NCBI GenBank assembly: GCA_013298265.1
Contig: JAAFHE010000154.1
Location: 1,134 to 7,638, forward strand
Source of the DNA: Lysobacterales bacterium
GTDB taxonomy: Bacteria > Pseudomonadota > Gammaproteobacteria > Xanthomonadales > Rhodanobacteraceae
Reading direction: 5' to 3'
Length of the DNA stretch: 6,505 nt
Shown in pieces: positions 1-3,720 of this stretch (positions are counted from its first letter, which is position 1; each line of letters begins with the position of its first letter). Position numbers and translations under genes: made by a program. A model generated the notes under the pieces. The model searched no databases and was not told where the DNA came from. It saw only the letters and a list, made by a program, of their open reading frames with translations.

Positions 1-1
1 A

Positions 2-1480
2 CACAGCGATGCCGACTGGCCGCTCGTGTTCCCGGTCAACATCAAGGAAAAGGACGAGGTCGATCTGGCCGACGCCGGCCAGGTGATCTGGCGCGAGTGG
101 CCGACCACGACGAACTACGTCACGCGCGACGACGGCCTCGTCGCCTGCAAGGTCTACGGCCACATCCGTGCGCGGCACCTGTGGGACATGATCATGGTCT
201 CGACGTACGACTACGCCGAGCCGGGCTTCATCCTGATCGACCGCGTCAACGAGATGAACAACAACTGGTGGTGCGAGAACATCCGCGCTACAAATCCTTG
301 CGGCGAGCAGCCCTTGCCGCCCTACGGCAGCTGCCTGCTCGGCTCGATCAACCTGACCGTGTTCGTGCGCGACCCGTTCGGACCCAAGGCGCGCTTCGAC
401 TGGGACGAATACCGCGAAGTCGTGCGTGTGTTCACGCGCATGCTCGACAACGTCGTGGAGATCAACGGCCTGCCGCTGGAACAGCAGCGCAACGAGATCC
501 TGTCCAAGCGCCGCCACGGCATGGGCTATCTCGGCCTGGGCTCGACCATCACGATGCTCAAGCTGCGCTACGGTTCGAAAGAGGCCTGTGCCTTCACCGA
601 GGACGTCAGCCGCGAGATGGCGCTGGCGGGCTGGGAGGTCGGTCTCGCTCTCGCGCAGGAAAAAGGACCGGCGCCCGTGCTGGCGCAGGAGCATGCGGTC
701 ACCGCGGCGATGCTGCGGCTGCGCCCGGAGATGGCGCGCGACGGCTGGAAGCTCGGCGACAGCATTCCGGGCCGCGTGCTGCACGCGCGCTACAGCCGCT
801 ACATGCAGCGCGTCGCCGACGTCGCGCCGGCGCTGGTCGACGCCCTGGCCGAGCACGGTTCGCGCTTCACTCATCATTCCTCGATCGCGCCGACCGGCAC
901 GATCTCGCTGTCGCTGGCCAACAACGCCTCCAACGGAATCGAGCCGTCTTTCGCGCACCACTACTCGCGCAACGTGATCCGCGAGGGCAAGAAGAGCAAG
1001 GAAAAGGTCGAGGTGTTCAGCTTCGAGCTGCTCGCCTACCGCGAGCTCATCAACGCCAGGGCCATGCCGTTCTCGGACAAGCCCGACGAGAAGCTGCCCG
1101 AGTATTTCGTCTCCGCCGACGACATCAGCCCGACCGAGCACGTCGACATCCAGGCCGCGGCGCAGAAGTGGATCGACTCGTCGATCTCCAAGACCGCCAA
1201 CGTGCCGACCGACTATCCGTACGAAGACTTCAAGAACATCTACACCTACGCGCATGCGCAGGGCCTCAAGGGCTGCACCACGTTCCGCTTCAATCCTGCT
1301 GCGTTCCAGGGCGTGCTGGTCAAGGAATCGGACCTGGAGAACACCATCTACCGCTTCGAACTCGACGACGGCAGCATCGTCGAGGTCAAGGGCAACGAGC
1401 AGATCGAGTACGACGGCGAGACCCACTCGGCGGCCAATCTGTTCGACGCGCTCAAAGAGGGTTACTACGGCAAGTTTTGA
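2..1480 (+). CDS. nrdJa: Adenosylcobalamin-dependent ribonucleotide reductase, catalytic subunit (class II, split form), 5' end missing
   Basis: This gene encodes the C-terminal 492 residues of a class II ribonucleotide reductase, which reduces ribonucleotides to deoxyribonucleotides using a cobalamin-generated thiyl radical in the cytoplasm. The frame is open to the left edge, so the true start lies upstream. An internal GTG at 26 is not the start. The motif [14 protein letters not shown] (from 293) holds the expected thiyl-radical Cys (codon 299-301), the catalytic Asn and Glu beside it, and a redox Cys eleven residues on (codon 332-334), the same spacing as in Thermotoga NrdJ. The loop PTGTIS (890-907) binds substrate phosphate in this family. 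The first redox Cys and the specificity region must be in the missing part. The protein ends in EGYYGKF with no cysteine-rich tail, as in the Pseudomonas NrdJa half; the tail is on the protein encoded at 2563-3360. The symbol rests on remembered family features, not on a search. Confidence 0.95.
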   Translation, partial: HSDADWPLVFPVNIKEKDEVDLADAGQVIWREWPTTTNYVTRDDGLVACKVYGHIRARHLWDMIMVSTYDYAEPGFILIDRVNEMNNNWWCENIRATNPCGEQPLPPYGSCLLGSINLTVFVRDPFGPKARFDWDEYREVVRVFTRMLDNVVEINGLPLEQQRNEILSKRRHGMGYLGLGSTITMLKLRYGSKEACAFTEDVSREMALAGWEVGLALAQEKGPAPVLAQEHAVTAAMLRLRPEMARDGWKLGDSIPGRVLHARYSRYMQRVADVAPALVDALAEHGSRFTHHSSIAPTGTISLSLANNASNGIEPSFAHHYSRNVIREGKKSKEKVEVFSFELLAYRELINARAMPFSDKPDEKLPEYFVSADDISPTEHVDIQAAAQKWIDSSISKTANVPTDYPYEDFKNIYTYAHAQGLKGCTTFRFNPAAFQGVLVKESDLENTIYRFELDDGSIVEVKGNEQIEYDGETHSAANLFDALKEGYYGKF

Positions 1481-1486
1481 GTGGGC

Positions 1487-1512
1487 GCGGAATGGAGTAA
1501 TGTCCACTCCGC
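1487..1512 (+). other. Imperfect stem-loop between nrdJa and the histone-like gene
   Basis: GCGGA (1487-1491) pairs with TCCGC (1508-1512). After one A/C mismatch, TGGA (1493-1496) pairs with TCCA (1503-1506) around a six-base loop. It begins seven bases after the nrdJa stop. No T run follows, so it is a poor intrinsic terminator. It could instead mark an mRNA processing or stabilising point between the two genes. The structure is seen in the sequence; any role is inferred, and chance pairing is common in GC-rich DNA. Confidence 0.35.
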
Positions 1513-1540
1513 AACACCCATCGTCTGACCCAACCCGTAC

Positions 1541-1554
1541 GAGGAGCTGGAGGG
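1541..1554 (+). promoter_or_regulatory. Ribosome binding site of the histone-like gene
   Basis: GAGGAG (1541-1546) and GGAGGG (1549-1554) are two overlapping Shine-Dalgarno-like sequences before the ATG at 1559. The nearer one is four bases from the start and the farther one is twelve. Their strength supports this ATG and suggests high expression, as expected for an abundant nucleoid protein. Confidence 0.75.
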
Positions 1555-1558
1555 TTCT

Positions 1559-2140
1559 ATGCATACCGTAGGTGAAACACTGAGCAACGCCATCGAAGCG
1601 GTCAAAGAGACCGCGCAGAACGTCGGCGACGCCGTCGCCGAAAAAACCGAAGCCGCCGTTGCTAGCGTCAGCGCGGCCGCGTCGGACGCGAAAGAAGCCG
1701 TGACCAAGCGCGCCAAGGCCGCCGTCAAGAAGGTCAAGGAAGTGAAGGACGCGGCGCAGGAAACCGTCAAGAGCGCCGTGGCAAAAGCGCGCAAGGCAGT
1801 GACCAAGGCCAAGCCGGCGGCAAAGAAGGCCGCGAAGAAAGTAGCCAAGAAGGCAGCCAGCGCGAAGAAGGCGGCCACGAAGGTCGTCGCCAAGGCCGGC
1901 AAGAAGGTCGCGGCAACGAAGACGGCGGCGAAGAAAGTCGCCAAGAAAGTAGCGGCGAAGAAGGCCCCGGCGAAGCAGGCCCCGGCCAAGAAGGCCGCCG
2001 GCAAGAAGGTCGCGAAGAAGGCGGCCGTCAAGAAGGCACCGGCAAGCAAGGCATCCGCCAAGAAGGCGCCGGCAAAGAAAGTCGCCGCCAAGAAAGCACC
2101 GGCCAAGAAGGCAGCGAAGAAGGCCGCCAAGCGCCGTTGA
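1559..2140 (+). CDS. Histone H1-like / AlgP-like Lys-Ala-rich DNA-binding protein
   Basis: This 193-residue protein has two parts. Residues 1-45 are Ala/Val-rich with regularly placed Glu, Asp and Lys, as expected for an amphipathic helix resembling LEA or phasin-type helices. Residues 46-193 are almost entirely Lys, Ala, Pro and Val, with repeated KKAPAKK, KKAAKK and KKVAKK units and a KRR end. Such tails occur in bacterial H1-like proteins (Pseudomonas AlgP, chlamydial Hc, Bordetella BpH1), bind DNA without sequence preference and condense the nucleoid. There is no cysteine, tryptophan or catalytic motif. The start is fixed by a strong ribosome binding site. It lies 78 bases after nrdJa on the same strand, so co-transcription is possible, and its position between the two nrdJ halves is unusual. 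Low-complexity sequence makes orthology unreliable, so no symbol is given. The role is inferred from composition. Confidence 0.85.
   Translation: MHTVGETLSNAIEAVKETAQNVGDAVAEKTEAAVASVSAAASDAKEAVTKRAKAAVKKVKEVKDAAQETVKSAVAKARKAVTKAKPAAKKAAKKVAKKAASAKKAATKVVAKAGKKVAATKTAAKKVAKKVAAKKAPAKQAPAKKAAGKKVAKKAAVKKAPASKASAKKAPAKKVAAKKAPAKKAAKKAAKRR
1811..2134 (+). repeat. Degenerate Lys/Ala codon repeats of the histone-like tail
   Basis: Units built on AAGAAGGC, GCCAAGAAG and GCGAAGAAAG recur with no fixed period and encode the KKAAKK/KKAPAKK repeats. Such tracts vary in copy number between strains of AlgP-like genes through slippage or recombination. Copy-number variation here is therefore expected but cannot be seen from one sequence. 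Confidence 0.6.
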
Positions 2141-2193
2141 GGTAACCAGGCCTTCGTCCGCACCAACCCTGGATAAGGGGCCGGACGGAGGTG

Positions 2194-2224
2194 ATGCCGC
2201 GATGGCGAGGCTGCGTCGCGGCAT
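2194..2224 (+). terminator. Possible intrinsic terminator after the histone-like gene
   Basis: ATGCCGCGA (2194-2202) and TCGCGGCAT (2216-2224) form a perfect nine-base-pair stem with a 13-base loop, 53 bases after the histone-like stop. The stem is followed only by TTA, so the T tract is very short. It would be a weak or partial terminator, or simply a 3' stabilising stem. It might make nrdJb expression lower than that of the upstream genes. Confidence 0.4.
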
Positions 2225-2247
2225 TTACTGGCGGTGTGAAAGTGCGC

Positions 2248-2284
2248 CGGACCGGCGGTCCGCTGCAGCGCTCAGGCGCAGCGG
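2248..2284 (+). other. Two mutually exclusive hairpins in the nrdJb upstream region
   Basis: CGGACC/GGTCCG (2248-2253 with 2257-2262, three-base loop) and CCGCTGC/GCAGCGG (2260-2266 with 2278-2284) share bases 2260-2262, so both cannot form fully at once. Alternative pairing is a trait of regulatory leaders, but short GC-rich hairpins like these also arise by chance. Confidence 0.25.
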
Positions 2285-2437
2285 CTGACCGGAATCCGCC
2301 GCTTCCGCATCAACGCAAGACCCACTGCCAAGTACGCGCGGCAACGCGCCACAGCCTTGTTTCACCTCCGCGTCGGTACGCCGGCGCGGAGATCCTTTCG
2401 GCGCTGCCGCAGTCAGTCCCGGAAGCCTCGTTTCAGT

Positions 2438-2480
2438 CCGGCGCCGCGATGCGCGCCGGCAGCACGCACGACTCCGTGCG
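2438..2480 (+). other. Pair of adjacent hairpins about 85-125 bases before nrdJb
   Basis: CCGGCGC (2438-2444) pairs with GCGCCGG (2453-2459) around an eight-base loop. CGCACG (2465-2470) pairs with CGTGCG (2475-2480) around ACTC. The two are five bases apart and no T tract follows. They may structure the nrdJb leader RNA. No function is claimed. Confidence 0.3.
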
Positions 2481-2562
2481 CGCAGTGCAGCCCGGCAGCA
2501 GCGTACCGGCCTCAGGACGCGGCGGCTCATCCAGTAGAGGCGCGTGCAGGCGGAACAGCAAC

Positions 2563-3360
2563 ATGACGATCAAGATCAGCAAGAAGATCAAGGGCTACAG
2601 CGTCGAGAAGCCGAGCGACAAGGCGGCCCAGGTCACCACCATCCTGGCGCCCGTCGTTGTCCCGCCGGAAGCGCCGATGGCCCTGGTCATCCAGATGCAC
2701 GAAAAGGTGGAGCGCCCCGACACGCTGATCGGCGCTACCTACAAGATCAAGTCGCCGCTGTTCGAACACGCGCTGTATGTGACCATCAACGACATCGTGC
2801 TGAACCAGGGCACGGCGCACGAGCTGCGCCGGCCGTTCGAGATCTTCATCAACTCGAAGAACATGGACCACTTCCAGTGGATCGTGGCGCTGACGCGCAT
2901 CATGTCGGCCGTGTTCCGCAAGGGCGGCGACGTGACCTTCCTGGTCGAAGAACTCAAGGCCGTGTTCGATCCCCGCGGCGGCTACTTCAAGGCCGGTGGC
3001 GTGTACATGCCGTCCATCGTCGCCGAACTCGGCGCGGTCATCGAGCAGCATCTGAAAATGATCGGCATGATCCACGATCCCGACCTCAGCCCCGAACAGC
3101 GTGCGCTGATCGCCGAGAAGCGCGCGGCCTACGAGCAGGGCTCAAAAAAAAAGCCTGACCTGAGCGGCGCGCGCGAGACCCGCAGCCCCGGCGATCCCGC
3201 CGGCGCCGCCGCGACGACGAACGCAGGCGAACCCGCACCGGCCGGATCCAGCGCTTTCCCGCCCGGCGCAACGCTGTGCCAGAAGTGCAACACCGTGGCG
3301 ACCATCCTCATGGACGGCTGCGCGACCTGCCTGAATTGCGGGTATTCCAAGTGCGGGTGA
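2563..3360 (+). CDS. nrdJb: Class II ribonucleotide reductase, C-terminal redox-tail subunit with TSCPD-type domain
   Basis: This 265-residue protein is the second half of a split NrdJ. Residues about 1-80 contain a conserved-looking N-terminus and residues about 85-180 match the TSCPD-type region of class II reductases (INSKNMDHFQWIVALTR, VEELKAVFDPRGGYF). Residues 195-235 are an Ala/Pro/Gly-rich linker. The tail has six cysteines, C239, C242, C253, C256, C259 and C264, and the rest of the protein has none. In NrdJ families such a tail binds zinc and carries a redox pair that re-reduces the active site; C259/C264 have the CX4C spacing of the NrdA tail pair, so they are the likely redox pair (inference). 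It must therefore work with NrdJa. The ATG at 2563 is chosen because homology begins there; AGGCGG at 2548-2553 is a modest ribosome binding site. The longer in-frame opening from 2191 is rejected. A nine-A run splits domain from tail. Confidence 0.9.
   Translation: MTIKISKKIKGYSVEKPSDKAAQVTTILAPVVVPPEAPMALVIQMHEKVERPDTLIGATYKIKSPLFEHALYVTINDIVLNQGTAHELRRPFEIFINSKNMDHFQWIVALTRIMSAVFRKGGDVTFLVEELKAVFDPRGGYFKAGGVYMPSIVAELGAVIEQHLKMIGMIHDPDLSPEQRALIAEKRAAYEQGSKKKPDLSGARETRSPGDPAGAAATTNAGEPAPAGSSAFPPGATLCQKCNTVATILMDGCATCLNCGYSKCG
3144..3153 (+). promoter_or_regulatory. Candidate slippage / frameshift site (A9-G) inside nrdJb
   Basis: Nine A bases (3144-3152) followed by G read TCA AAA AAA AAG in the gene frame, containing the heptamer A AAA AAG used in Escherichia coli dnaX. 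A -1 shift, or one extra A in the transcript, reaches TGA at 3156-3158 after one Ala. A +1 shift, or one A lost, reaches TGA at 3161-3163. Either product has about 198-199 residues and loses the whole cysteine tail. A purine-rich stretch GAGCAGGG (3131-3138) lies just upstream, and a perfect CCGGCG/CGCCGG hairpin (3188-3203) lies 35 bases downstream, farther than usual for a stimulator. Nearly all other lysines in the gene use AAG. The site is seen; its use is inferred. Confidence 0.45.
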
Positions 3361-3683
3361 GGCGCGGGCTCGTCGGGAATTGATATTTGTGGATTCGTGG
3401 TGGCGCCCGGCTGCGGCGGCCCGTTCCGGCTGAGGAGCTGCCGCGTATTCCGCATTAGCGGCATGAAACGGCTCGATGATGCGTCCCGGCGCGACTGGGA
3501 CAGTCAACGGTAGTAGCACGCGAGCGCTGCATACAGCGCCGTCGATTCGCCGCTATGGTCACGAGGCGCTCGCAGGTCCGTTGTGATGACGAGTTCGGGT
3601 CCGACCACCGCGCGTCTTTCGCACACATTACGCCTTTGTCCCAGTCTTCCCTGAAGTTCCGTCCTGCTCTCCAACGGTTCAAT

Positions 3684-3698
3684 CATGCCAACGGCATG
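3684..3698 (+). other. Perfect hairpin in the leader of the SpvB/Tc-like gene
   Basis: CATGCC (3684-3689) pairs with GGCATG (3693-3698) around AAC, 13 bases before the ribosome binding site, and TTTT follows at 3704-3707. It might be an operator-like palindrome or a weak attenuator controlling the large gene. The T run starts five bases after the stem, so a terminator reading is doubtful. Confidence 0.35.
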
Positions 3699-3711
3699 GT
3701 CCGTTTTCTGC

Positions 3712-3718
3712 GGAGGGG
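3712..3718 (+). promoter_or_regulatory. Ribosome binding site fixing the start of the SpvB/Tc-like gene
   Basis: GGAGGGG lies two bases before the ATG at 3721 (four bases if counted from GGAGG). An in-frame ATG at 3685 has no such sequence ahead of it and would put twelve extra residues before the signal-like segment, so 3721 is preferred. Confidence 0.75.
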
Positions 3719-3720
3719 TT

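Larger units (their letters stand above)
2141..2562. other. 422-base intergenic region upstream of nrdJb, rich in inverted repeats
   Basis: No convincing gene lies here. A plus-strand frame in phase with nrdJb is open from 2191, but its predicted sequence is Arg/Pro/Ser-rich with no family resemblance, and the conserved NrdJb N-terminus starts only at 2563. The region holds several possible hairpins: 2194-2224, 2248-2262, 2260-2284, 2438-2459 and 2465-2480. No clear sigma-70 promoter or B12-box riboswitch was found. It may carry a terminator for the histone-like gene and a leader for nrdJb. The hairpins are visible but their significance is uncertain in DNA this GC-rich. Confidence 0.6.
3361..3720. 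other. 360-base intergenic region between nrdJb and the SpvB/Tc-like gene
   Basis: No supported gene is present; minus-strand openings here are Arg-rich and unlike any known family. An AT-rich patch at 3378-3395 just after nrdJb could hold a promoter, but no properly spaced -35/-10 pair is evident. Hairpins are possible at 3483-3501 (GTCCC/GGGAC), 3524-3539 (GCGCTG/CAGCGC, loop CATA) and 3684-3698. None has a strong T tract, so no terminator for nrdJb is clear. This interval probably contains the boundary between the core nrdJ locus and the accessory gene, as well as that gene's promoter. Confidence 0.55.

Noticed and set aside
26..1480. GTG at 26 as the start of nrdJa
   Set aside because: The frame stays open to the left edge and the family is normally about 700 residues, so the gene simply begins upstream of the window.
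1475..1503. Promoter-like TTTTGA and TAATGT with a 17-base gap before the histone-like gene
   Set aside because: Each hexamer matches the sigma-70 consensus at only three of six positions, and the first overlaps the nrdJa stop.
1465..2166. Minus-strand open frame of 233 codons, rich in Ala, Phe and Leu and looking like a membrane protein
   Set aside because: It is the reverse complement of the Lys/Ala codon repeats: AAG and GCC read backwards give CTT and GGC and their shifted versions. The plus-strand gene has a strong ribosome binding site and a recognisable family.
2281..2345. Possible cobalamin riboswitch before nrdJb, expected for a B12-dependent enzyme
   Set aside because: GGAATCCGCC and CCCACTGCC faintly recall parts of the B12 element, but the B12 box with AGGAGACC and the ordered core are absent.
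2191..2562. N-terminal extension of NrdJb in the same frame
   Set aside because: The extra 124 residues are Arg/Pro/Ser-rich and unlike any family; the conserved protein starts at the ATG at 2563. The open frame is a product of high GC content.
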